NCBI GenBank assembly: GCA_903927685.1
Contig: CAIYOB010000665.1
Location: 1 to 14,935, forward strand
DNA from: an uncultured Planctomycetaceae bacterium
Lineage (GTDB): Bacteria > Planctomycetota > Planctomycetia > Pirellulales > Pirellulaceae
Direction of reading: 5' to 3'
Length of the DNA stretch: 14,935 nucleotides
Part shown: positions 1 through 6,739 of the stretch, piece by piece
Numbering within the stretch: position 1 is the stretch's first letter
How the letters are laid out: every line of letters begins with the position of its first letter
Position numbers and translations under genes: made by a program
Notes under the pieces: generated by a model
Database searches by the model: none
What the model was told of the DNA's origin: nothing
What the model saw: only the letters and a program-made list of their open reading frames with translations

Positions 1-28
1 CCCAGGAACATGAGCGAACATCCGTTGT

Positions 29-88
29 TTGGCCGAAGGCCATATTCACCGTCCTGCATCGGACAATGTGAATATGGCCTTCGGCCAA
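29..88. repeat. Perfect 21-bp inverted repeat (hairpin)
   Basis: Bases 29-49 are the exact reverse complement of 68-88, with an 18-base loop. Inside the loop, GTCC (51-54) can pair with GGAC (61-64), which would lengthen the stem. The outer end of the right arm, GGCCTTCGGCCAA, recurs at 144-156. The element lies in the non-coding space downstream of the gene ending at 314. It resembles a REP-type interspersed palindrome; whether it recurs elsewhere in the genome cannot be seen here. It could also act as a transcription terminator, but no T-tract follows on either strand. Confidence 0.7.
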
Positions 89-110
89 GAAAGTCGGACG
101 ACACCGCGGT

Positions 111-156
111 CCTGGGGCGTTGCCCCAGGCTACGGTGGGAGCAGGCCTTCGGCCAA
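111..156. repeat. Second palindromic repeat unit, related to the 29-88 hairpin
   Basis: CCTGGGGC (111-118) and GCCCCAGG (122-129) form a perfect 8-bp stem with a GTT loop. About 15 bases later GGCCTTCGGCCAA (144-156) repeats 76-88 exactly. Forward translation of this stretch gives a short peptide-like string, but the two adjacent palindromes explain the sequence better than a gene does. Taken with 29-88, the left edge of the window looks like a cluster of short non-coding repeats. Confidence 0.5.
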
Positions 157-230
157 GCTTGGGCGGACTGACAAAATCGCAACTTCGAAGACCGGGGAGA
201 GGGAGCTATTTCGTGAGTGTTGCCAGCCCG

Positions 231-267
231 GCGGGCCATGCCCGCGCCAAAGACACGCTCAAGCGTG
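231..267 (-). terminator. Two GC-rich hairpins after the propeller gene, possible terminator
   Basis: Reading the minus strand past the stop at 314, there is first a 6-bp stem with a 2-base loop (CACGCT/AGCGTG, 254-267) and then a 6-bp stem with a 3-base loop (GCGGGC CAT GCCCGC, 231-245). Position and GC content suit termination of the 314-3229 transcript. There is no run of T after either stem, so a classical intrinsic terminator is not shown. Confidence 0.3.
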
Positions 268-313
268 AACTCCAACGGGCGGCTCCTTCGCGGAAGTGGC
301 CACTCCGCCCAAG

Positions 314-3229
314 TCAATTCTCCGGCCAGCCGCGGTCCACTCCAGCGTCTTCAGGCACCGCGCCCGCGGGCAACCCGCTGGCGATCAGTTCCAGGCCGCA
401 CACCAGCGGTTCGCCCGCTTGGGCCTGGAATTCGAAGCGTAGCTGGCCGTCCGGGGCGGCGGCCCGGAACTCGCGCACCACGCCGCGCAGCGGACCGCCT
501 GCAGCCGACACGATGTCCAGCGACTCGACAACGCGCTGGCCCTGCAGTACGACATCGAACACGCGCTGCCCTGGCTCGATCGGCGCGGGTTCGGCAAAGT
601 ACATCCGCACGACATAGTCGCCGGGCTGCAAGCCCTGGACGGCCAGCGAGGACAGGCCCGTCGCCCCGGAGGCGAGCACCCACGGCCAGCCCTGGCCGCC
701 CTCGATCCGCAGCGAATGCTGGTAAAACAGGCGGGGCGACGGCGGTTCCAATGTAACCGCGACCGCGGGCGAAGGGCCGCCGACGCTGGGGACGTCCAGC
801 CACAACGTTCCCACAGCGGTCATGCGGTCGCCCGGCGCTCCCAGATTCAAGCCGACCCGCCGGATCGGCCCGCCCGAGCCGAGGCCCCACACGCTCCATT
901 GCTCGTACGCTTCGGGCATGCTGACCATGGCCAGGCCGACGGGCAAGGGATAGCTGCATGTACAGCCTTGATAGAAGTACGGCACGTTCAATAGCCCGTT
1001 GGAGGGGATGATGCTGTTGGTACAGCCGGACCGCGGTCCGCTGATGTGCACCGTGCCGCTTTCGTTCCGCTTGTCGTAGAACGCCGCGGTTCCGGACCGC
1101 ACTGTGTACAAGAAGCCGTAGTCGTTGCCGCCGTCGCAGCCGTAGCTCTTGGGAAACGCCCGCGGCTCGGCGCGGCCCGTCAACGGATTGGTCCGCTGAC
1201 CGATCACCGGTGGCGGAGGACTCCAAGCATTCGTTTGCGTTGGCGGCCGATACTGGTCGGGTTGCTTGGCCGTCAAGTCCTCCTGAGGCAGCGTGCCCAG
1301 CCGTGACTGGGCTTCTGCAGCCGTCAGCACGCGGCCCGTGTAGACGTCCATATAGTTCGTGCCGGCCAAGCGGTACGGCGGGCGATCTCCGTCGGGCCAG
1401 CCCAGCCAGGCCTTGTCGTGCGAGATCATGACCCCGTCGATGTACTTGGGCTGCGGAGCCCGCTTGAAATGTCCGACCGAATCGTCGAACCACAGCACAC
1501 CCAGCGGCGCGCGGACTCGCTCGTCCGGACTGGACCAGCCGCCCGTATAGTTCACGGCGCCGGGCAACGCCCCCTGACGGCGCAGCAAGGTCAACTCGCC
1601 GGCCGCCACGCACTCCGCCTGCGGCCCGCCATTCTCACGGACCGCCGCGGCCAGTTTCTCCCGCTCGGCAGCCGGCAGCCGCAGGCACGCGGTCCCGCCG
1701 TAGGGCCGCAACGTGGGAAAGACCTTGCGGACGGCGTCTGGCCAATCCGCCGCGGCGTCCGACGGCGTTTCACTGACCACCAGGCTGGCCAGATAGGGCG
1801 GGAAAGCGAAACGGCCGGGCGGGCTCACCCAGGCGGCAATCCGCGTTCCATACCATCCGGCATCATCCCAGCGCCGCCGCAGCCGCTGGATGCGTGCCGC
1901 GTCGGCATCGACGGCAATCACCGTCAGCCGGGATTGACGGACCAGTTCCTCAACCAGCCGCCCGTCCTGCAGACCGCAGACCAAGGCATACCCGTCGGAT
2001 TGCTGCGTCGCCTGCAGGATCTGCGCTGCGGTCGCCGTCGCCGTGTCCGCCTGCGGTTCGAGTTTTGTCGTCGCCAGGGCGTGCGATTTCGGCTCGACGC
2101 GGTTGGCCCCGAAGGCGTACAGTTCGCCCTCGCGAGTGACCACGAACAGCTTGCCGTCGGCCGCCAACAGGCTGTGCACCGTCCCGCGGACGCCGGGGAC
2201 TCCGTCGGCGAACTTCCAGGTCTGTTCGCCCAGCGTAACCATCGAGCGTTCCCCTGCCGTGCCAGGCCCCGTGTGCCAGCCGTTTTCGTGGCGATCGCGA
2301 TTCACCTGGTTGTCCAGGACCAGCGTCGGCGGAACCGCGTCCGTAGCATCGCTGCCGCCCGCTTCGCCCCGCCGCTGCGCCTTGCCGGCCGCCGCAAACC
2401 AGCCGCCCGGACTGCGTCCGTCCTTGGGTAAGCGGAACGATTTCAACTGGCCGGTTTTCAGGTCCACCCGGGCCGGCAACGCCGTTCCGCAGGGCACGAT
2501 CAGTTCATCTTGAGCGACGGCCAAGTATCCCTGGGGCGTCAAGCCGCCCAACGCTTCGGCGGCGTGCGGGTGCGTGCCATACAGGTAGCCCGTGCGATCG
2601 TTCTGCCAGATCACCTGGCCCGAATCCGCGTCCAAAGCCGCCAGAAAAATGCCCTCGGCCGGCAACACGCCGGCCGCGAAATAGATCTTGCCATCGGCCA
2701 GCACCGGCCCGCCTCGAACCGGCCACACGGAAACCAGCCGCCCGTTTCCCAGCAGTCGGCGGTCCGCGGGAGCCGCGCGGAACTTCCACACCAAGTTCCC
2801 CTGTGCTGCGCTGACGCAGTACAAGTGCCCGTCGTCGGAGCCGAAGTACACGCGATCCCGCCAGGCGACGGGCGCCACTCGCACCGGCCCACCGGTATAG
2901 AACCGCCACCGCTCGCTGCCGGTATCCGTATCGAACGCCATGACGCTGTCGTTGGCCGACGAGCCGACGAACAGGGTCTTGCCTAGCACCACCGGCTCGT
3001 AGCCCGCATCAAACTGCAGCCGGGGATTCTGATAGGCCGGCTTCAGCGGCGGCAATTGCCGCACCCACTGCAAGTGCAGTTCCGCCGGCAACGCGAGCGG
3101 CGCCGCCGCCGTGCGGCCCGCGTCGTACCGCCACATCGGCCAGTCGTCGGCGGCGACAGCGGCGACGGCGGGCAGAAGCAAAATCGTTAGACAGAAAAAA
3201 CGTCGGTGCTGGCGGGCGGCACGGAACAT
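314..3229 (-). CDS. Exported PQQ-type beta-propeller protein with methyltransferase-like insert and malectin-like C-terminus
   Basis: The product has 971 residues. Residues 1-27 form a Sec signal peptide (hydrophobic core FFCLTILLLPAVAAVA, cleavage probably after AVAA), so it acts outside the cytoplasm. Residues about 75-375 carry PQQ/BamB-like blades: repeated patterns such as GKTLFVGS, ALDADSGQVIWQ and DGKLFVVTREGELYAF. Residues about 413-540 look like a Rossmann methyltransferase segment (YALVCGLQDGRLVEEL, then VIAVDADAARI). Residues 600-780 hold a Cys-rich section (C698, C736, C756, C758). Residues about 835-950 match a malectin-type carbohydrate-binding domain (YVVRMYFAEP, RVFDVVLQGQRV, AGGPLRGVVREF). 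The ATG is supported by GGAG eight bases upstream and by the signal peptide. It is divergent from the DUF1080 gene at 3587. Likely role is binding or sensing of carbohydrate at the cell surface; an enzymatic activity is not shown. Confidence 0.85.
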   Translation of the reverse strand: MFRAARQHRRFFCLTILLLPAVAAVAADDWPMWRYDAGRTAAAPLALPAELHLQWVRQLPPLKPAYQNPRLQFDAGYEPVVLGKTLFVGSSANDSVMAFDTDTGSERWRFYTGGPVRVAPVAWRDRVYFGSDDGHLYCVSAAQGNLVWKFRAAPADRRLLGNGRLVSVWPVRGGPVLADGKIYFAAGVLPAEGIFLAALDADSGQVIWQNDRTGYLYGTHPHAAEALGGLTPQGYLAVAQDELIVPCGTALPARVDLKTGQLKSFRLPKDGRSPGGWFAAAGKAQRRGEAGGSDATDAVPPTLVLDNQVNRDRHENGWHTGPGTAGERSMVTLGEQTWKFADGVPGVRGTVHSLLAADGKLFVVTREGELYAFGANRVEPKSHALATTKLEPQADTATATAAQILQATQQSDGYALVCGLQDGRLVEELVRQSRLTVIAVDADAARIQRLRRRWDDAGWYGTRIAAWVSPPGRFAFPPYLASLVVSETPSDAAADWPDAVRKVFPTLRPYGGTACLRLPAAEREKLAAAVRENGGPQAECVAAGELTLLRRQGALPGAVNYTGGWSSPDERVRAPLGVLWFDDSVGHFKRAPQPKYIDGVMISHDKAWLGWPDGDRPPYRLAGTNYMDVYTGRVLTAAEAQSRLGTLPQEDLTAKQPDQYRPPTQTNAWSPPPPVIGQRTNPLTGRAEPRAFPKSYGCDGGNDYGFLYTVRSGTAAFYDKRNESGTVHISGPRSGCTNSIIPSNGLLNVPYFYQGCTCSYPLPVGLAMVSMPEAYEQWSVWGLGSGGPIRRVGLNLGAPGDRMTAVGTLWLDVPSVGGPSPAVAVTLEPPSPRLFYQHSLRIEGGQGWPWVLASGATGLSSLAVQGLQPGDYVVRMYFAEPAPIEPGQRVFDVVLQGQRVVESLDIVSAAGGPLRGVVREFRAAAPDGQLRFEFQAQAGEPLVCGLELIASGLPAGAVPEDAGVDRGWPEN

Positions 3230-3311
3230 GGAACGGACTCCAGTGGTTCTGGGGCGGATGATCGGAGGTAAGTCTAGCAGTCTAAGCGGCCAGTGGCCAG
3301 CTCGTGGGAGT

Positions 3312-3498
3312 GCCTGATCCCGGCTGAGCCTGATCTGAATGGTACGAGGTTAAGAGAAGAACCCAGGGAATGGTGGCCGGGGTCGAGTGCAGCGAGCCCC
3401 CGGAATCGGCGCGGACTGTGGGCTCGCTGCACTCGACCACAGCCACCCAGGCAATCATCAGTCCTTAACCCCGTGCCATTCGGGCCTGATCCCGGCTG
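3312..3498. repeat. Long imperfect palindrome flanked by 15-bp direct repeats
   Basis: The inner arms 3381-3399 and 3420-3438 are a perfect 19-bp inverted repeat with a 20-base loop. The outer arms 3338-3354 and 3464-3480 match at 15 of 17 positions (AATGGYACGRGGTTAAG). Outside them the 15-base word GCCTGATCCCGGCTG occurs as a direct repeat at 3312-3326 and 3484-3498. The layout is like a small MITE with duplicated flanks, or a large RNA hairpin. No open frame in it looks coding. It fills the middle of the 357-base space between two divergent genes; the rest of that space holds only the candidate promoter at 3501-3529 and a small AGTCTA tandem at 3271-3284. Confidence 0.7.
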
Positions 3499-3500
3499 GA

Positions 3501-3529
3501 TTGTCGGTAGCGCTCCGCCGGAGTAGACT
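3501..3529 (+). promoter_or_regulatory. Candidate sigma70-type promoter for the DUF1080 gene
   Basis: TTGTCG (3501-3506) and TAGACT (3524-3529) are spaced by exactly 17 bases, and each matches 4 of 6 consensus positions. The -10 box ends 57 bases before the ATG at 3587, leaving room for a leader of about 50 bases. It begins directly after the right-hand direct repeat of the palindromic element. It rests on consensus matching only. Confidence 0.35.
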
Positions 3530-3586
3530 CGGTGCATTCGTCGGCGCCGTGGGATGCGTGAGTTATCCTTTCCTTGGGAGTCAACC

Positions 3587-4360
3587 ATGAAAAACGTAAC
3601 GTTCAAGATGTCATGCATCTTGGTCATGACGGTGCTCGCCGGAGCGATGCCCCAACTATCGGCGGCCGACGCTGCCGACTCGCCCGCGCCGTCCGCCGCA
3701 GGCGTCGAAACGCCGCAATTCGTCGAGCTGTTCAACGGCCGCGATCTGTCGGGCTGGAAGAACGTCAACACCGGGTCGGATACCTGGTCGGTCAAGGACG
3801 GCCTGCTGGTCTGCACCGGCCAACCGATTGGCGTGATGCGGTCGGAGCAGCAATACGAGAACTTCGTGCTGCACATCGAGTGGCGGCACATGCAGGCGGG
3901 GGGCAACTCGGGTGTGTTCGTCTGGAGCGAGGGCTCCGTGCCGGAGGGCAAGCGTCTGCCCAAGGGCATGGAGGTGCAGATGCTGGAGCTGGACTGGGTC
4001 AACTTGAACCGGACCAAGGACGGCCAGCCCCAGCACATCGGCTACATTTCCGGCGAGCTGTTCGGCGCCGGGGGACTGGTCGCCACGCCGGACAATCCCC
4101 GCGGCAGCCGCAGCATGTCCCGGGAGCTGCGCTGCAAGGGCAAGGGCGAGTGGAACGTGTACGACGTGGTCTGCGTCGACGGCACGGTCAAACTGGCGAT
4201 CAACGGCAAGTTCGTGAACTCCATCCGCGATTCGTCCGTGCGCAAAGGCTATCTGTGCCTGGAATCCGAGGGCGCGGAAATCCACTTCCGGAACATCCGG
4301 ATCCTGGAACTGCCCCCGGGGATCACCACGCCCGAACAGATCGCGGAGGTGATCGAGTAG
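3587..4360 (+). CDS. Secreted DUF1080 / 3-keto-disaccharide hydrolase domain protein
   Basis: The product has 257 residues. Residues 1-27 are a Sec signal peptide ([17 protein letters not shown]). The rest is one DUF1080 domain (Pfam 3keto-disac_hyd), a concanavalin-like beta-sandwich. Family marks are [13 protein letters not shown] (45-57), GGNSGVFV (105-112), EVQMLE (129-134), [10 protein letters not shown] (187-196) and the closing strand [12 protein letters not shown] (228-239). Some family members hydrolyse 3-keto-glycosides such as 3-keto-trehalose; the substrate here is not known. I chose ATG 3587 because GGGAG lies six bases upstream and the signal peptide starts there; the in-frame ATG at 3554 would add 11 residues ahead of the signal. 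It is probably co-transcribed with the gene at 4400, 39 bases on. The length is usual for a single-domain member. Confidence 0.88.
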   Translation: MKNVTFKMSCILVMTVLAGAMPQLSAADAADSPAPSAAGVETPQFVELFNGRDLSGWKNVNTGSDTWSVKDGLLVCTGQPIGVMRSEQQYENFVLHIEWRHMQAGGNSGVFVWSEGSVPEGKRLPKGMEVQMLELDWVNLNRTKDGQPQHIGYISGELFGAGGLVATPDNPRGSRSMSRELRCKGKGEWNVYDVVCVDGTVKLAINGKFVNSIRDSSVRKGYLCLESEGAEIHFRNIRILELPPGITTPEQIAEVIE

Positions 4361-4399
4361 CGACTGACAATCGCAACGCCGTGCGTCGTGGAGGCACTG

Positions 4400-5548
4400 A
4401 TGAAAGCCGTCAAGAAGGCCACCCTGTGGTTGGCGCTGCTGGTATTGCTGTACGTCGCCGCTGTTCGGATCTTCGAGTCGCACGACGGTGCCTTCACCGA
4501 GCAGGGCCTGCTGGAGGCGGATGCTTCCGACCTCAAGGAGACGATCGTTTCTCCGCATCTGGAAGCGCCCATAGCGAGCGGGAAAAACGTCCTGTGGTGC
4601 GGGACCTTTCAATTGGCCTGGAACGAGGCGTGTGCTCTTCTCGGGGAGAACGTGCGACTTGCCAACGAGCCCCCGATGGTGTCGATCCTCAACAAGAGGT
4701 CCTTCAAGAAGCGAGACATCGACGCGAAATCCTGCGTTGCCGTAGCCGGTTTCGTGAAAGATGACGTCTTTGGGCAGATTGCGCGGCAACTCCAGGACAC
4801 GTTCCACGGGCAGGCCACGCCACGATATGTCCCGAGCGGCGAGCTGACACCACGTCCACAAGACATCGTTGTCTACTCGTATCTGTTCAAGAACCTGGAA
4901 TTTCGAGTTCCATTTGAACGCATTCCAACGCCGGTTGTGTTTGGGACGAAACGGGTTCCCTGCTTTGGGATTGGAGAAGAGTACAAACACAAGCACTACG
5001 AGATGCTTGAGCAGTTGCTCATATTGGATTATCAGAGCAAAGACGACTTCGTCATCGAGTTGAAGACCAAGAGTGAACGCGACCGGGTGATTCTGGCGAA
5101 GATGTCGCCGAAACCAACGCTCAAGGCAACGATCGACGCGGTTCGGGAACGAGCGAATTCCGCTCCCACGCAACCTCGGACCGGCGATGTCTTGAAGGTT
5201 CCGAAGCTCAACTTCGACGTGACACGGAGATTCACAGAACTCGAAGGCAAAGAGCTGCTGCACAAGAACCCCCAGGTTGCCAACGACCTGGTGGTTCTCA
5301 GTGCCCTGCAGAATATCCGATACCAGTTCGACGAGCAGGGTGCTCGTCTGCGCTCCGAGTCGCACATTGCCTTTGGCTGCGGGTCAACACCGTCGCCGCC
5401 GCCGACAAGGCACCTCATGGTTTTCGACAAGCCATTTCTGATCATGCTCCAGACTACGGGAGCCAACGTGCCCTATTTCGCGCTCTGGGTTGGGAATCCT
5501 GAACTGCTGGTCCCGCCCGATCCCGGCCACGCGAAGACACCATCATGA
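4400..5548 (+). CDS. Membrane-anchored serpin-like protein
   Basis: The product has 382 residues. ATG 4400 is preceded by a full GGAGG five bases upstream; a GTG at 4388 would start inside that site. Residues 1-24 are basic and then hydrophobic (LWLALLVLLYVAAV), a likely uncleaved anchor. The rest resembles a divergent serpin. VYSYLFKNLEFRVPF (158-172) fits the serpin strand that reads like NAIYFKG.W..PF. LKVPKLNFDV (265-274) fits the LPKF segment. DEQG (311-314) fits the E-E-G hinge. FDKPFLIML (342-350), followed by VGNPELL, fits the C-terminal F-N-K-P-F and V-N-P motif, and the hinge-to-PF spacing of 32 is near that of alpha-1-antitrypsin (26). The hinge then has R, L, R, S, E, S in place of small residues, so it is probably not an inhibitor. 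The fold is an inference from motif order. Codon use is less GC-rich than that of the neighbours. Confidence 0.65.
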   Translation: MKAVKKATLWLALLVLLYVAAVRIFESHDGAFTEQGLLEADASDLKETIVSPHLEAPIASGKNVLWCGTFQLAWNEACALLGENVRLANEPPMVSILNKRSFKKRDIDAKSCVAVAGFVKDDVFGQIARQLQDTFHGQATPRYVPSGELTPRPQDIVVYSYLFKNLEFRVPFERIPTPVVFGTKRVPCFGIGEEYKHKHYEMLEQLLILDYQSKDDFVIELKTKSERDRVILAKMSPKPTLKATIDAVRERANSAPTQPRTGDVLKVPKLNFDVTRRFTELEGKELLHKNPQVANDLVVLSALQNIRYQFDEQGARLRSESHIAFGCGSTPSPPPTRHLMVFDKPFLIMLQTTGANVPYFALWVGNPELLVPPDPGHAKTPS

Positions 5549-5804
5549 CAGGCTCGCGATCCGGCCGGTCGCATGCGGCCCGCGCCGAAGAACCCGACGT
5601 CGCCGTCCATTCGTCAAGGTATTCGTCGCCATGTCGCCTGGTGGTCCTTCGGTTTCCATTGGTCAACACTTGCTGCACCGCCCAATCCTGCGGCCCGTGG
5701 ATTGTGCCCGACGCCGAGACCCGACGCCGAGACACTTTCGATACCGTATTCACTTTGTTACAAAGAGCCTTTCCGGGCGTGGCAGCAATGAAAGCGGAAC
5801 TGCG
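5549..5804 (+). promoter_or_regulatory. Intergenic region with a tandem 13-mer and a perfect short palindrome
   Basis: There is no convincing gene here. CCGACGCCGAGAC is repeated head to tail at 5708-5720 and 5721-5733. Twenty bases later CTTTGTTACAAAG (5753-5765) is a perfect palindrome around its central base, ending 39 bases before the dehydrogenase ATG. The palindrome is AT-rich against a GC-rich background, and its position suits an operator. No good -35/-10 pair is visible. Confidence 0.35.
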
Positions 5805-6677
5805 ATGGACACCAAGAACGTGGGCATGATCGGACTGGGCCTGATGGGCACGGCGCTGACCGAGCGGTTGCTGGCGGCCGGGTACGTGGTCTGGGTCCAC
5901 AATCGGACGCGGGAAAAGGCCGCTCCGCTGGTCGCCCGCGGGGCGCGGTGGGCGGACAACCCGCTGGCGGTCTGCGAGCGGGTGTTGATCAGTCTGTACA
6001 CGACCGACACCGTCGAGGAAGTGCTCGGCGAATTGGATGGCGGACTACGTTCCGGCCAGATCCTGATCGACACAACGACCGGCGAGCCGGAGCAGACGGC
6101 TCGGCTGGGAGCCAGGTTGGCCGCCCGTGGCGTCCAGTACCTGGACGCTCCTTTATCCGGTTCCAGCGAGCAGACCCGCCGCGGCGAGGCGACGGCCATC
6201 GTGGGCGGGTCCCCGGAAGCGTTTGCGGCGTGCCGCGACCTGTTCGACTGTTGCGCGCGGCAGACGATCTATGCCGGAGCCTGCGGCAGCGGATCGCGGA
6301 TGAAGCTGGTCAGCAACCTGGTCCTGGGACTGAACCGGGCGGCGCTCGCGGAGGGGCTGGTGTTCGCCCGGGCTCTGGGGATCGACGCGGAGGCCGCTTT
6401 GCAGGTGCTGGTCGGCAGCATGGCCTATTCCCGGATCATGGACACCAAAGGCCGCAAGATGATCGAAGGCGACTTCCGCGCCCAGGCCCGCCTGTCGCAA
6501 CACCTGAAGGATATCCGGCTGATCCTGCAGACGGCAGCCGCTGCCGGGCAGGACCTGCCGCTCACCCAGACCCACCGCCAGTTGCTCGAAGCCGCCGAGG
6601 CGGCCGGCTATGGCGAGGCCGACAACAGCGCCATCATCCTGGCTTTTCGCTCACCAGACGGCAGATCTTTCGCCTAA
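5805..6677 (+). CDS. NAD(P)-dependent beta-hydroxyacid dehydrogenase (HIBADH family)
   Basis: The product has 290 residues, the normal length for the 3-hydroxyisobutyrate / tartronate-semialdehyde reductase superfamily. The N-terminal Rossmann fold has GLGLMG at 10-15 and HNRTREKA at 32-39. The substrate-binding motif is DAPLSGS at 114-120. The catalytic motif GSGSRMKLVSN gives K167 and N171. It is cytoplasmic, with no signal peptide. I chose ATG 5805 because the family N-terminus begins there; the open frame extends to 5490, but that translation is arginine-rich and unlike the family. A GGA sits six bases upstream as a weak ribosome site. The exact substrate cannot be told from sequence; reduction or oxidation of a short beta-hydroxyacid is the family reaction. 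It converges with the radical SAM gene across 62 bases that hold no clear terminator. Confidence 0.9.
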   Translation: MDTKNVGMIGLGLMGTALTERLLAAGYVVWVHNRTREKAAPLVARGARWADNPLAVCERVLISLYTTDTVEEVLGELDGGLRSGQILIDTTTGEPEQTARLGARLAARGVQYLDAPLSGSSEQTRRGEATAIVGGSPEAFAACRDLFDCCARQTIYAGACGSGSRMKLVSNLVLGLNRAALAEGLVFARALGIDAEAALQVLVGSMAYSRIMDTKGRKMIEGDFRAQARLSQHLKDIRLILQTAAAAGQDLPLTQTHRQLLEAAEAAGYGEADNSAIILAFRSPDGRSFA

Positions 6678-6739
6678 TCTCCGCCTTGCTGCTCTGGACC
6701 GGGGAGAATCAGGTGACAGATCAGGGGCTCCTCCGGGCC

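Noticed and set aside
29..268. Forward open frame of 79 codons over the left-edge repeats
   Set aside because: It overlaps two palindromes, has no ribosome site, and its translation is explained by the repeats.
351..1613. Long second frame on the minus strand inside the propeller gene
   Set aside because: The translation is arginine- and alanine-rich with no domains; it is a shadow of the 971-residue gene in GC-rich DNA.
3656..5365. 569-codon minus-strand open frame opposite the DUF1080 and serpin-like genes
   Set aside because: Low-complexity, histidine- and arginine-rich translation, with recognisable genes on the plus strand in the same space.
6678..6739. Terminator between the convergent dehydrogenase and radical SAM genes
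   Set aside because: I found no stem longer than a few bases and no T-tract in the 62 bases.
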